Shown: piece after piece, positions 34,284 to 43,418 of the stretch
Numbering within the stretch: position 1 is the first letter of the stretch
Layout of the letters: every line of letters begins with the position of its first letter
The notes under the pieces: model-generated
The model's database searches: none
The model's input: only the letters and a program-made list of their open reading frames with translations
Told to the model about the DNA's origin: nothing
DNA from: Candidatus Bathyarchaeota archaeon A05DMB-5
Lineage (GTDB): Archaea; Thermoproteota; Bathyarchaeia; Bathyarchaeales; Bathycorpusculaceae
DNA: 64,000 bases
Reading direction: 5' to 3'
Assembly (NCBI GenBank): GCA_019685655.1
Contig: JABFQP010000003.1
Span: 62,001-126,000 of the forward strand
Position numbers and translations under genes: made by a program

Positions 34284-35450
34284 TCACTCTATTTCAACGT
34301 TAACTTCTTGATTGGCCATTAGTTTTCCAAGAGTTTTTGCTTTTTGAACTACTTCACGTTCTATTTCGCTTTCGGGGTGTTGAAAGAAACGTAGTTTTAT
34401 TGGTCCTTTTCCTTCTTCCAAGCTTCGGTTCCATGTTCCCACAATTTTGCCGTCTAATAGTATGGTCGGCTGCACTCCTCCGCCTACATACACATACTTT
34501 TCATATTTTTTGTCGATTAGTCTATCTCTTATCTTGTAACCTTTTGTGTAAGGGTCTTCGTAAGGAAGTAATTGCGCAGAACATGTTCTAGGCGGTTTGA
34601 ACTTAATGAATTGTTTATAATCGGTGTGAAGCATTAAATGTTCTCGTTCAAAATTTTCAATGCTCACTCGTAGCAGTTCTTTTTCTATTGCTACCAGAAC
34701 TTTCTTTAAGTCAGTTTTGTTGAAACCGGTCCACCATGCAATGTCTTCTTCGGTGACTGGACCAAATGTTTTGATATATAGCCTAACCAGCATTGCCTTT
34801 GCTTCTTCAATTTCCACTGCTTCAAGGTCCAGCTTAGGATAACCTTCTTTAAAGAGCATGTAGCGGTTGGCTTTCGTGATGCCAAGCGTCTTTGCACCTT
34901 TTTCGCTTATCACTATTCCTTGACGAACCAACAAGTTTAGAGCCATGTTTAAGTTAGTCATTCTATAGACGCTTTTTCCTTCCTTAAGCTCAAGAGTCCT
35001 AAGCATCGACTTTGGCAAGGCGCGTTTAATTTCGTGGAGAGTTTTTCCGCCGTTCTTCAAAATATTGTAGAGTTTCTCTTTTAATTCGTCAAATTCTTGT
35101 TGTGGCATTCCCGACTCTGGCGCGAGTATCTTAGCCGTAGCTTTTAGAACGTTGGGTTTTACTGCTTGGTAGATTATAGGTGCTAGTTCTATGGAAGTGA
35201 TGAAGAGGGTGCCTCTCATGGCTCTTAAACGTAGTAAATTTCTTTTCTTGTAGAATTCTTCATCTAAATCGCTTCTTTTGAAATTTTTCATTCTGGCGAA
35301 CAAGGAAAGGTAAGTTGTTCCCACGCTGGTAGCATGCAAGGCGATTATGTCATTGACTACTTGAATGATGCTTTCGCCTTTGGAACCCGGTAACAAATGG
35401 TGCTTATGAAGAATGTATTGCGTGGTGGCATGCTCTTCTAGGAACTGCAT
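34284..35450 (-). CDS. Winged-helix protein of the AlkZ/YcaQ-like (HTH_42) family
   Basis: The 388-residue protein matches the tandem winged-helix family that includes DNA glycosylases AlkZ and YcaQ: the N-terminal helix then I-I-A-L-H-A-T-S-V-G-T-T-Y-L-S-L-F-A-R, the strand L-R-A-M-R-G-T-L-F-I, W-W-T-G-F and the C-terminal L-L-P-Y-E-D-P-Y-T-K-G-Y. Such enzymes unhook crosslinked or alkylated bases. The diagnostic Q-x-Q/D catalytic motif is not obvious, so glycosylase activity is uncertain. Confidence 0.75.
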   Translation of the reverse strand: MQFLEEHATTQYILHKHHLLPGSKGESIIQVVNDIIALHATSVGTTYLSLFARMKNFKRSDLDEEFYKKRNLLRLRAMRGTLFITSIELAPIIYQAVKPNVLKATAKILAPESGMPQQEFDELKEKLYNILKNGGKTLHEIKRALPKSMLRTLELKEGKSVYRMTNLNMALNLLVRQGIVISEKGAKTLGITKANRYMLFKEGYPKLDLEAVEIEEAKAMLVRLYIKTFGPVTEEDIAWWTGFNKTDLKKVLVAIEKELLRVSIENFEREHLMLHTDYKQFIKFKPPRTCSAQLLPYEDPYTKGYKIRDRLIDKKYEKYVYVGGGVQPTILLDGKIVGTWNRSLEEGKGPIKLRFFQHPESEIEREVVQKAKTLGKLMANQEVNVEIE

Positions 35451-35534
35451 AAATATTCACTAATGAACAGATGTTATTAGAAGCTTTTCTCGTTTTTCGA
35501 AAAAGTCTTAATCATTTACAATCGCTTATACAAT

Positions 35535-35996
35535 ATGGGTGATTGTGAAATGGAAAGTGCAAAAGTAAAAGAAGCAAGACGAAATGAAATTGGATATTGT
35601 GGAAATTACTGTCGAACGTGCTATTGGTATACTGACGTTTTAAGAACGCCTGCTAAACAGCTATTAAATCTTGTTAAAGCGCATTTTGAAGTTGAAGGAT
35701 GGATTGACCATGAAGGTGGCAGTTCTAAAGAAACAATTAAAGGGCTTGAAATTCTCTCTAAATGTGCATGTGCATTCAACTGTAAAGGCGGTAGTGGCTG
35801 GAGTGGCTGCCCAATTCGCAAATGTTGCATTACAAAGGGGATTGAATTTTGTTTTGAATGCTCTGATTTTCCATGCGATGCAAATTGGGGCGAAAAAAGT
35901 GCGCACTCAAACGTTTTCAATAAGGCGAAGATAGAAAGACTTCTGGAAATGAAAGCGATTGGAGTGGAAGAATGGATTAAGAAGCAATGGATATAA
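35535..35996 (+). CDS. DUF3795 cysteine-rich protein
   Basis: The 153-residue protein has many Cys residues in the DUF3795 pattern: G-Y-C-G-N-Y-C-R-T-C at the N-terminus, C-A-C-A-F-N-C, S-G-C-P-I-R-K-C-C, and the C-terminal F-C-F-E-C-S-D-F-P-C. It probably binds zinc or an iron-sulfur cluster; the biochemical role is unknown. The family is common in anaerobic archaea and bacteria. Confidence 0.8.
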   Translation: MGDCEMESAKVKEARRNEIGYCGNYCRTCYWYTDVLRTPAKQLLNLVKAHFEVEGWIDHEGGSSKETIKGLEILSKCACAFNCKGGSGWSGCPIRKCCITKGIEFCFECSDFPCDANWGEKSAHSNVFNKAKIERLLEMKAIGVEEWIKKQWI

Positions 35997-36009
35997 AAAC
36001 TGCACACGC

Positions 36010-36615
36010 CTATTTCTGTTTTTTTCTTAAGAAAATTTTGAAAGTTTCCTGTAATTTCTTAAATGGTAAGGCTGGGCGTAGAAATTCTGGTTTGAAAGGA
36101 TGAATTTCGCTCTCTAATAACTCCTTAAGCCGTGCATAATAAGCCTCAAACTCCTCTGCGTTGTTGCTTTTAAATTTGAATATGGGAATGCCGCCTTTTG
36201 GCGTCTCCCAACGTTCATCCCAAGCAAAAACCGAGCTTGCATCGCCGAATAAAGCAATGTTTCTTTCAATTATGATTTCTCTTTCGACATTAAACAAAAC
36301 AACTAATCGATTGACATTCTTAACTTGTGTTGCGAGCAGAAAAGCGCGTGTAACATTATCTGGTGCTGTGGAGTCAATGATGACACTGTATCCTTTTTCA
36401 AGAAGCGTGTCTCGTGTTTCAGCAATCAGGGAATACACTAGAAATTCATCGCGGCACGGTGGAACTTCGTTAAAAAGCATTTGTCTCAGTTCGTCAACAC
36501 CGATTCTCGCGAAATTTTTATGCTCAGCAACCAAGCGTCTTGCAAGCAAAGTCTTTCCAGTTTTCGGATAGCCGCTTAAAACGACATTCCACAGTCCTTT
36601 AACCGCGACATTCAT
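36010..36615 (-). CDS. P-loop kinase-like ATPase
   Basis: The 201-residue protein has Walker A near residue 15 (S-G-Y-P-K-T-G-K-T-L-L) and a Walker B-like strand I-I-D-S-T-A-P-D. After V-L-F-N-V it shows an R-N-I-A-L-F element resembling the lid of nucleoside or zeta-type kinases. It likely phosphorylates a small molecule or RNA. It is convergent with the DUF3795 gene. Confidence 0.7.
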   Translation of the reverse strand: MNVAVKGLWNVVLSGYPKTGKTLLARRLVAEHKNFARIGVDELRQMLFNEVPPCRDEFLVYSLIAETRDTLLEKGYSVIIDSTAPDNVTRAFLLATQVKNVNRLVVLFNVEREIIIERNIALFGDASSVFAWDERWETPKGGIPIFKFKSNNAEEFEAYYARLKELLESEIHPFKPEFLRPALPFKKLQETFKIFLRKKQK

Positions 36616-36665
36616 TCATGAACCCCTGAATAGAAGTTATCATTTTAGTTATAACTAATCCAGTA

Positions 36666-36676
36666 AATTATAAATA
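36666..36676 (+). promoter_or_regulatory. TATA box of the metalloprotease gene
   Basis: AATTATAAATA lies about 45-50 bases before ATG 36719, with AAAGGTG as ribosome binding site just before the start. Transcription would begin near 36698. Confidence 0.45.
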
Positions 36677-36718
36677 TGTTGTTTACTTAAAACTCTTGAC
36701 ACTTTTAAAGGTGATTAA

Positions 36719-37384
36719 ATGAAAAAGTTAAAGGCGTTAATGCTGGCGCTTGTGGCTTTGCTCCCAATTTTTGCAGCTGCCGCTGCAGCCTACACTTTTG
36801 AAAGCTCAATCTACGGCAGAGTTATCGTGACCTACGCGATTCCGCCTACAGATGACTCCATGACCAATCCAGATTACAAGTTGCTAAGTTACCATTGGTA
36901 CACAACCATTAACTATTACATAAACCCCAGCAACAAGTACGGCTTTTCCACAACAGCCGTAGTTAACACTATAACCGCTTCAGCCTACACGTGGGACAAA
37001 GAAACAGCCTTCCAAGTTTTCAGCTATAAAGGCACAACAACCCGAACTGCTGGAAGACGAGACGGCTACAACGTTGTCGCATGGGGCGCGTATCAAGCAG
37101 GTGTGATAGCCGTCACGTACATTTGGGCTAGTGGTTCCAGAATAGTTGAAACTGACTGCAGAATGAACACGTATTACCAATGGAGCCTCTCTGGACAGTC
37201 TGGCAAATTTGACGTGCAAAACATTATGACGCACGAGTTTGGACACTGGTGCGGTTTAGCCGACCTATACAATGATGTTGACTATTGGCTGACAATGTAC
37301 GGCTATGCAAACTATGGAGAAACATACAAGCGGACGCTGGGATTAGGTGACATTCTCGGGTTAGAAGCAGTTTACGGAGCATAA
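36719..37384 (+). CDS. Secreted matrixin-like zinc metalloprotease
   Basis: The 221-residue protein has a signal peptide (K-K-L-K-A then a hydrophobic stretch ending A-A-A-A-A-Y near residue 25) and the zinc site H-E-F-G-H-W-C-G-L-A-D, the HExxHxxGxxD of metzincins. The C-terminal Y-G-Y-A-N-Y and G-D-I-L-G-L-E-A-V-Y-G resemble the matrixin Met-turn region and end. There is no propeptide cysteine switch in view. It probably degrades extracellular protein. Confidence 0.85.
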   Translation: MKKLKALMLALVALLPIFAAAAAAYTFESSIYGRVIVTYAIPPTDDSMTNPDYKLLSYHWYTTINYYINPSNKYGFSTTAVVNTITASAYTWDKETAFQVFSYKGTTTRTAGRRDGYNVVAWGAYQAGVIAVTYIWASGSRIVETDCRMNTYYQWSLSGQSGKFDVQNIMTHEFGHWCGLADLYNDVDYWLTMYGYANYGETYKRTLGLGDILGLEAVYGA

Positions 37385-37502
37385 AAGGCTTCTATCTCCC
37401 GTCACTCTTCCTTTTTTCTTGTATTTCAAACAACGCTTATGCATGATTAAGCCTTTATAAGAAGACTGCAGTTTTTAGCTACTAACAAAAGGGTAAGAGA
37501 CG

Positions 37503-38672
37503 TTGCAGCAAAAACTGCCTGAAAAGCGTCATATCTTACTGTTAGGCGTGGCACATTCACTAAATCATTCGTTGTTTGTGATTGCACCGCCTTTGTTGGC
37601 TTTGATAATGGCTGACTTGGGCGTGACAAAATCTGTTATAGGCGCGGTTTCGACAGTTGCGTCTTTTCTATATGGCGTTGGCGCTTTGGTTGGTGGACCA
37701 TTAGGCGACAAAATTGGAGAGACCAAAACGATTACCGTATGCCTTGCTTTCTCTGGATTATCCACCGTCATTATGCTCGCTGCAAACGCATTTGGAAACA
37801 TTTACCTTTATGGATTAGCGCTGATTTTGATGGCTTCTTGGGCTAGCCTTTACCACCCCACTGCAAACTCGCTCATCTCAAAGGTTTTCAAGGGCAAGGT
37901 CGCCGAATCTATGGGACTGCATGGGGTGGGTGGAACGTTAGGCGTCGTATTAACTCCCACAGTAGCATGGATTATCGGCTCAACTTTTGGTTGGTCATGG
38001 GCTTTCGTCACTTTCGGCATGTTATGCATTCTACTTGCTTTTCTTTTCTCGAAAAAATTCAAGAAAACTAATAATGGAAACAATTATGGTGGAACAATAA
38101 TTGATGCATTGAAAATTCGCGAGCTTTGGATATTGCTGATTTTCAACGTGGCAATTGGGCTTTTCATGAAAGGAGTTGAGCTATACTTTCCAACATACAT
38201 TAATGAGAATCGGCAAGTTGACCAAGCATGGGCGTCGGTGGCGCTCACATTGGTTTTAGCTGCAGGGGTTCCAGGACAGTGGATTGGTGGTAAAGCCGCT
38301 GACGTGTTTGGTTCGAAGAAGGTTTTGATTGCTACATCGTTGGGTGTGTGTGCGGGCTTTTTGTGTCTTCTTTTTGTGCCAATTTATGTGGTGGGCGTGG
38401 CTGCCTTCATTCTGTTGTATGGCTTGTCATTTTATGCGCACCAACCCGCATTAAACTCGCTCGCTGGCTTTCTTTCTCCACAAAACCAGAGAGGGGCAGT
38501 TTACGGCGTATTCTTTTTCACTTCCTTTGGCATAGGTTCTATTTCGCAGTTGATTGCCGGATTCATCGCTGACTTGTATGGTTTGGATGTTGCATTTTTC
38601 CTCTTGACAATTTTTGCAGTGGCTGCGCTGTTGCTTTCGTTTAAGCTCCCAAAAAAGACAGAACGCACGTAA
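37503..38672 (+). CDS. MFS transporter
   Basis: The 389-residue membrane protein has about 12 hydrophobic helices. The MFS loop motif between helices 2 and 3 is G-G-P-L-G-D-K-I-G-E-T-K, with the pseudo-repeat G-G-K-A-A-D-V-F-G-S-K-K in the second half. The start is TTG 37503. The substrate is unknown; drug or small-metabolite export is common in this group. Confidence 0.85.
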   Translation: MQQKLPEKRHILLLGVAHSLNHSLFVIAPPLLALIMADLGVTKSVIGAVSTVASFLYGVGALVGGPLGDKIGETKTITVCLAFSGLSTVIMLAANAFGNIYLYGLALILMASWASLYHPTANSLISKVFKGKVAESMGLHGVGGTLGVVLTPTVAWIIGSTFGWSWAFVTFGMLCILLAFLFSKKFKKTNNGNNYGGTIIDALKIRELWILLIFNVAIGLFMKGVELYFPTYINENRQVDQAWASVALTLVLAAGVPGQWIGGKAADVFGSKKVLIATSLGVCAGFLCLLFVPIYVVGVAAFILLYGLSFYAHQPALNSLAGFLSPQNQRGAVYGVFFFTSFGIGSISQLIAGFIADLYGLDVAFFLLTIFAVAALLLSFKLPKKTERT

Positions 38673-38694
38673 AAGGCGATATTTTTCCTTGCTC

Positions 38695-40638
38695 CTATAG
38701 TGATAGAATTCTGTAGGCTATTCCGCCCAGAAAAAGAGCAAGTCCAACGTCAATCAGCGTTATTATTAACGCTTTTTTCCACCCAAATTCGCGCTTTAAA
38801 GCGGCAATTGTTGCGAGACATGGAATGTAAATCATTGCAACCAAAGCGAAAACAATCATTTGAACAGCAGTTAAGGATTGCAGCGGAACAAGCTCGGCAA
38901 GCAATATAAGCGTTAACTCTTTGCGTAAAATGCCGAAAATTAACGGAATGCCTGCTAATACGGGAAGCCCAAGCCAACCACTTATAAGCGGACTTGCGCC
39001 GTTAACGATGTAAGTTGTAAATCCGGTTATGTCTAAAGCCACTATTGCTAGGCTTCCAGCTATTATTATTGGGAATGCTATGAAAACAAAGTCGCGTGTT
39101 CTGCTCCAAGTTTTTATTAAAATGTTCTTAATAGTCGGTCTTTTGTAAGGTGGCATCTCCATGATTAAGCCAACTGGTTCGCCTGGCAAAACTTTGAAGG
39201 CTATTCTTCCCAAAGCGAAAACGAGAATTAAGTCAAAGATGTATAAGGCTAAAGCTGCATGCAGCCCAACAAACCTTCCCACGAGCCCGAGAATTACGAC
39301 GGTTCGTGCTGCACAGGGAATTAGAACCACCACAAATGCTGATAGGAGACGTTCGCGTTGTGTTTCCATGATTCTGCAACCTATGCATGCGGGAACGTTG
39401 CAGCCGTAGCCGAGCATTAAGGGTATGAAGGCTTTTCCGTGCAAGCCTATTTTGTGCATAAAATTGTCCATGAGAAAAGCTGCACGTGGCAAGTAGCCGC
39501 TGTCTTCTAAAAGTGCTAGGAGTATGTAGAAAGGCACAATGTAGGGCAAGGCTACGGAGATTCCAGCCAATACTCCAGACAAAACCCCCTTGTTGATTAG
39601 GTCAACAGCAATTTCGGGCAGAAACTGCGACAGTGCATTTGCAGTTTGGCTTGTTAAAATGCCAAAAGCGTAGTCGAAGCCTGCAGACACAAAGTTTCCG
39701 CCGACGAAAATTAACGTGAACATAACCGCCAAAATACCAACCAAAATGGGATATCCTAAAATCTTGTGTGTAGTTAACGCGTCGATTTTTTGCTCTAAAC
39801 TTATTTTTGGAGGGGCTTCAACGGTTGTTACTGCTTTTGCTATTTTTGTTGCCAGACTGTATCTTTCGGATGCTATGATGACTGGAGAGGGTTCACCGTG
39901 AATTTTTTCCAGTTCACCCGCTAATTTTTCTGCGTATACGAGAACTTCTTTTCCATCTTCATAGTTTCTTATTTTTCCAGTAACATCTTCGTCTCTCTCT
40001 AGAAGCTTAATTGCAATCCACCTTGCCGGGTAAACTGCACAGATTTGCGGAAGCTTTACGCTGACAAGTTTTTCGATGGTTTCTGCGCGTTTCTCGATTT
40101 CTTTTCCGTAAGTGACCCTTAATGGTTTGAGCTGTTTTTCTCCGTTTGCAACAGCTATTACTGTCGAAAGAAGCTCGTTTATGCCCATGCCGGTTATTGC
40201 GACTGTTTGGATGACAGGCACGCCTAGGGCTGATGAGAGTTTTTCAGCGTCAATTCTTATGCCTTTTTTTGCTGCAAAATCAACCTGATTCAAATCCAAT
40301 ATAGTAGGCGGGTCAAGCTCTAAAAGTTGAAGCGTAAAATACAAATTACGCTCAAGCATCGAAGCATCGACAACATTCACTATACCATCTGGTTTTTCAG
40401 TGGCTATGTAATCTCTCGAGACAATTTCTTCCATAGAAAAAGTCGAGAGCGAATAAATGCCTGGCAAATCAATAATACGTATTGTGTAACCTTCAAAATG
40501 TAGCGTTCCCTCTGCCCTTTCAACCGTTTTTCCAGGCCAATTTCCAACTATCTGGTTTAAACCCGTGAGCTGGTTGAAGATTACGCTTTTTCCAACGTTC
40601 GCGTTTCCAGCCAACGCTATGCGAAGTTGTTTACCCAT
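38695..40638 (-). CDS. feoB: Ferrous iron transporter FeoB
   Basis: I start at ATG 40638 (M-G-K-Q-L-R-I-A-L-A-G), overlapping the feoA stop by 8 bases; the longer frame upstream only reads through feoA. The 647-residue protein has an N-terminal G domain (G-N-A-N-V-G-K-S, D-L-P-G-I-Y-S-L, N-V-V-D-A), a helical spacer, and a membrane part from about residue 300 with the Gate motifs P-R-A-A-F-L-M-D and the C-rich G-C-N-V-P-A-C-I-G-C. It imports ferrous iron driven by GTP. Confidence 0.95.
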   Translation of the reverse strand: MGKQLRIALAGNANVGKSVIFNQLTGLNQIVGNWPGKTVERAEGTLHFEGYTIRIIDLPGIYSLSTFSMEEIVSRDYIATEKPDGIVNVVDASMLERNLYFTLQLLELDPPTILDLNQVDFAAKKGIRIDAEKLSSALGVPVIQTVAITGMGINELLSTVIAVANGEKQLKPLRVTYGKEIEKRAETIEKLVSVKLPQICAVYPARWIAIKLLERDEDVTGKIRNYEDGKEVLVYAEKLAGELEKIHGEPSPVIIASERYSLATKIAKAVTTVEAPPKISLEQKIDALTTHKILGYPILVGILAVMFTLIFVGGNFVSAGFDYAFGILTSQTANALSQFLPEIAVDLINKGVLSGVLAGISVALPYIVPFYILLALLEDSGYLPRAAFLMDNFMHKIGLHGKAFIPLMLGYGCNVPACIGCRIMETQRERLLSAFVVVLIPCAARTVVILGLVGRFVGLHAALALYIFDLILVFALGRIAFKVLPGEPVGLIMEMPPYKRPTIKNILIKTWSRTRDFVFIAFPIIIAGSLAIVALDITGFTTYIVNGASPLISGWLGLPVLAGIPLIFGILRKELTLILLAELVPLQSLTAVQMIVFALVAMIYIPCLATIAALKREFGWKKALIITLIDVGLALFLGGIAYRILSL

Positions 40639-40936
40639 TAGCTTCAGTCCTTGAGGGTTTGACGAAAACTTTTGAGGCGACGCCATAGCCAAGCGCAAGC
40701 GCAGTGCCTCTGACTTCAATTTCCAATGGTCCGCGGAAAGGACATTTTCTGATAAGTTTGACTTCGACTCCAGGCGTCAAACCCATTTCTGCGAGTCTTC
40801 TGACGAGTCCGTAGCCTCCATGAGCGTAAACTATTACTCCGCTTTTTCCTTCTTCAAGGCATGTTAGAGAAAATGCTTCTTTATGGGCTGTCACAGCCTG
40901 CGGCTCAGTGATTGCCCTTCTATGTCTAAAGCGCAT
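40631..40936 (-). CDS. feoA: FeoA, cytosolic SH3-like partner of FeoB
   Basis: ATG 40936 with GGAGG upstream (complement of about 40954-40958) gives 101 residues. It has the FeoA core G-Y-G-L-V-R-R-L-A-E-M-G-L-T-P-G and E-V-K-L-I-R-K-C-P-F-R-G-P-L, then A-L-G-Y-G-V-A. It overlaps feoB by 8 bases and the regulator gene by 11, so all three are co-translated. Confidence 0.92.
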   Translation of the reverse strand: MRFRHRRAITEPQAVTAHKEAFSLTCLEEGKSGVIVYAHGGYGLVRRLAEMGLTPGVEVKLIRKCPFRGPLEIEVRGTALALGYGVASKVFVKPSRTEANG

Positions 40937-41603
40937 TATTTTTTGCCTCCGCAAGTTTGACCCAAACGCTAGAAGCATCACCGCAGCTTAGGCTGCATTC
41001 TTTTCCATCCACGCATAATACGAGTCGGGCGCCTTGTCGCTTGACAATGTGGATTGTTGCGTTGGGTTTTATTCCTTTGCTCGCTAAGAGTTGTAATCTT
41101 TCGCGGTTCTCATCGGAGATTTTTACAACTTTGCAGATTTCATTTAACCGTACTTCTGTTAGTGGATAACATTCTTGTTCTTCTATTTCGCCATGTTCGC
41201 TGGGAATAGGGTTTCCATGGGGGCAAACCTTTGGGTATTCAAGCTTCTTTTCTAGAAGTGCGATTACTTCTTCTGTTAAGGCATGTTCAAGTTTGCAAGC
41301 GTTTTCGTGGACGTCGCTCCAGTCAGCATTTAATATGTCGGTGAGTAGCCTTTCTGCAAGTCTGTGTCTTCTTATAATGTATAGGGCTAATGCTTCGCCT
41401 TTTGCTGTTAGTTTGACGCCTTTGTATGGTTCATGTTCCACTAAGTCGTGTCTCTCTAAATGTTCAATCGTGTTTGTTATTGAGCCGGGCACAACGTCCA
41501 GTTCTGCAGCTAACTCTTTTGTTTTGGCAACTCCGCTCCGTTTTTGGAGTCTATAGATTGCTTCTACATACTCTTCTGCGTCATAGGAAAGTTCCGTCGT
41601 CAT
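40926..41603 (-). CDS. DtxR/MntR-family metal-dependent repressor
   Basis: The 225-residue protein has the DtxR winged helix (Y-D-A-E-E-Y-V-E-A-I-Y-R-L, V-P-G-S-I-T-N-T-I-E-H-L), the metal-binding and dimerisation region (H-E-N-A-C-K-L-E-H-A, P-H-G-N-P-I-P) and a C-terminal FeoA-like SH3 domain. It is first in the operon with feoA and feoB and likely represses it when iron or manganese is plentiful. Met at 41603 has the operator-like palindrome just upstream. Confidence 0.92.
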   Translation of the reverse strand: MTTELSYDAEEYVEAIYRLQKRSGVAKTKELAAELDVVPGSITNTIEHLERHDLVEHEPYKGVKLTAKGEALALYIIRRHRLAERLLTDILNADWSDVHENACKLEHALTEEVIALLEKKLEYPKVCPHGNPIPSEHGEIEEQECYPLTEVRLNEICKVVKISDENRERLQLLASKGIKPNATIHIVKRQGARLVLCVDGKECSLSCGDASSVWVKLAEAKNNAL

Positions 41604-41619
41604 TGATTATCACTTGAAT

Positions 41620-41635
41620 TTACGAGCTCTCGTAA
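41620..41635. promoter_or_regulatory. Palindromic operator upstream of the DtxR-feoAB operon
   Basis: TTACGAG-CT-CTCGTAA is a perfect inverted repeat with 7-base arms and a 2-base spacer, 17 bases before the regulator start. A minus-strand TATA-like element (about 41687-41697) lies further upstream. The position between promoter and start fits an autoregulatory site for the DtxR-type protein. Confidence 0.5.
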
Positions 41636-42100
41636 CTTTTAACGTGGACGCACGGATAAACCTTTCGTTGCAAACGAATATGAACGAAGCTTATAAATAC
41701 ATAGAAAAGCAAAGCAGAACGCTCAATTGCTATTATCACAAACGCATGGAAAAACTTTCAAGCAAACAAGGTCGAAAGGAAACAATACCGCTTCTCCCGT
41801 GCTTTCTAGGGTAGATGCGCTTGAGTGATTAGAAATTCTGCAAAGTGTTACGCTGCGAAATATTGACGAATGTATGCAAATTAGCGCATAGATTTAAAAA
41901 AATAGTGGACTGTTAACTTAGGAATGTTGAGAATTTAAACAAAAACCTAAATCTAATATACTCCCAAACAAGTGAGAATTCGAAGCATGCTTCTCTGCGA
42001 TCTGGCAACGGTCCAGCCCAAATAATTAGTTTCTACAAAATATTGTCAAACGGTGTGTAGAAATTGTAGAATAAGCGAATGTTTTCCGTTAGTGGCGTGC
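41636..42100. other. Intergenic stretch with no recognisable gene
   Basis: About 465 bases without a convincing gene. It holds the promoter of the iron operon at its left end. TTTCTACA (42030-42037) pairs with TGTAGAAA (42056-42063) as a possible hairpin just after the stop of the YjbQ gene, consistent with a transcript end there. The rest is A/T-rich with no protein motif or RNA fold that I recognise. Confidence 0.4.
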
Positions 42101-42517
42101 CTATTGTTCTCCGATAACTTGAATTATAACCGTCCTTCTTCTTGAATGCACGTCTGTTTCTACGAATAGTAATGATTGCCATGTTCCAAACTCTACTCTG
42201 CCGTCAACTACTGGCAAAGTCTTGTCAGGCGGCAAAAGCAGAGATCTTAAGTGCGAATGAGCGTTTGACGGATGATTATATGCGCCATGTTTTGGAACTA
42301 ATTTCTCAAGTAACGCTTTGATGTCATTTAGTAAGCTGTAATCGTTTTCTGTTAAAACTAATACGCCCGTAGCGTGTGGTGCAAAAACGTGGACTACACC
42401 ATTTTTTACGCCCGATTTGGCAACAGTTTCCTGCACTTTATCTGTCAAGTCTACAAATTCTATTTCGCCTTTCGTTTGGAAACTAATGCTTGTGTTAAAC
42501 ACTTTGAAGCCAGACAT
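42101..42517 (-). CDS. YjbQ/UPF0047 family protein (thiamine-phosphate synthase-like)
   Basis: The 138-residue protein matches the YjbQ family: V-F-A-P-H-A-T-G-V-L-V-L-T-E-N-D, N-A-H-S-H-L-R-S-L-L-L, and G-T-W-Q-S-L-L-F-V-E-T-D, ending R-R-R-T-V-I-I-Q-V. Some members have weak thiamine-phosphate synthase activity; the conserved histidines line the active site. It is 9 bases downstream of the GNAT gene. Confidence 0.88.
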   Translation of the reverse strand: MSGFKVFNTSISFQTKGEIEFVDLTDKVQETVAKSGVKNGVVHVFAPHATGVLVLTENDYSLLNDIKALLEKLVPKHGAYNHPSNAHSHLRSLLLPPDKTLPVVDGRVEFGTWQSLLFVETDVHSRRRTVIIQVIGEQ

Positions 42518-42526
42518 TGCGTTAGT

Positions 42527-43075
42527 TCACTCCAACAATCTAGTCATTATTATTTCATCTACGTACTTGCCATCTTTAAAACGCTTTTTAGGAATAACCC
42601 CAGTCTTGGCAAATCCAACTTTCTCGTAAACATGGATTGCGCGTTTATTGATTGCAAAAGCTGAAAGCGTCAAAACTTTCAACTCCATTTTCTCAGCCTG
42701 TTCTATCAGAGTCTTCATCATTTCAGTTCCGATGCCAACATCTCTGAAACATTTCTTGATGGCTATGCCTATCACACCCACATGCTTTTCGTAGCCGTCT
42801 CTCTTGTTTGTCTCCGAAACCGCAACAACTTTCCCATCTATCTCGGCAACCAAGTAAAACAACTTGGCTTTTTCTAAGTTGCTGAGCACCCTTGCCAAGA
42901 AATCAATTTCCTCTTCTCTCGAAACCTTTTCACTTCTAAGAATGTCTGTGCCTTCTTCTACCAGCGAGTTTATTAGCTCCAAAAAATCTTCCAAATCTTC
43001 CCACTTCGGCGTCCTCAAAACCACTTCGCGGCCGTCCTTGGCTTTGAAGCGCCTAATCTCTTCGCCAGATCGCAT
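42527..43075 (-). CDS. GNAT-family N-acetyltransferase
   Basis: The 182-residue protein has a full GNAT domain: F-Y-L-V-A-E-I-D-G-K-V-V-A, G-V-I-G-I-A-I-K-K-C-F-R-D-V-G-I-G-T-E-M-M with the R-D-V-G-I-G loop, and F-A-I-N-K-R-A-I-H-V-Y-E-K-V-G-F. It resembles ribosomal-protein or antibiotic-type acetyltransferases, but the substrate is unknown. It is co-directional with the YjbQ gene. Confidence 0.85.
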   Translation of the reverse strand: MRSGEEIRRFKAKDGREVVLRTPKWEDLEDFLELINSLVEEGTDILRSEKVSREEEIDFLARVLSNLEKAKLFYLVAEIDGKVVAVSETNKRDGYEKHVGVIGIAIKKCFRDVGIGTEMMKTLIEQAEKMELKVLTLSAFAINKRAIHVYEKVGFAKTGVIPKKRFKDGKYVDEIIMTRLLE

Positions 43076-43134
43076 AGCCTAAACCTAATGGTTTGGACGC
43101 TTTAATACTTTTCAGAACATGCAGAAAAGAGTGA

Positions 43135-43158
43135 GTTTTGTTGATGCTTCTGTATACC
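43135..43158 (-). repeat. 23-bp dispersed repeat, copy 1
   Basis: Reads on the minus strand as GGTATACAGAAGCATCAAC followed by AAAAC. It differs from copy 3 at one position over about 22 bases. It lies just upstream of the GNAT gene start. Confidence 0.5.
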
Positions 43159-43395
43159 GTCGCGTAGGGGAGTTGTTTTCTGGAGGGTGTTAGTGATATG
43201 GAAAACAGCAAGGTAATACATGACTCACTAAATTAACCATAAAAGAAAGATTCAACATCAAAAAATCAAAGACATTAACGATTTAGCCTACAGTAACCAA
43301 AACACTTTTACACATTCATGGAAGATAACCGCGGAAAAAGCTCCTTTTCCGAATACAAAAACTCAAGCTAATCACTTGGTGAAGACCTCTTCTGC

Positions 43396-43418
43396 GGTAT
43401 ACAAAAGCATAAACCAAA
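43396..43418 (+). repeat. 23-bp dispersed repeat, copy 2
   Basis: Reads GGTATACAAAAGCATAAAC followed by CAAAG. It is the most divergent copy, inside the decayed stretch. Confidence 0.45.

Noticed and set aside
40639-40719. Upstream extension of feoB by 27 codons
   Set aside because: It lies inside feoA; the ATG at 40638 starts exactly at the family N-terminus.
41614-41814. 66-codon plus-strand frame upstream of the DtxR gene
   Set aside because: It overlaps the operator and promoter of the iron operon and encodes nothing recognisable.
41982-41993. Perfect palindrome GAAGCATGCTTC
   Set aside because: Isolated, not near a promoter or start, and short enough to be chance.
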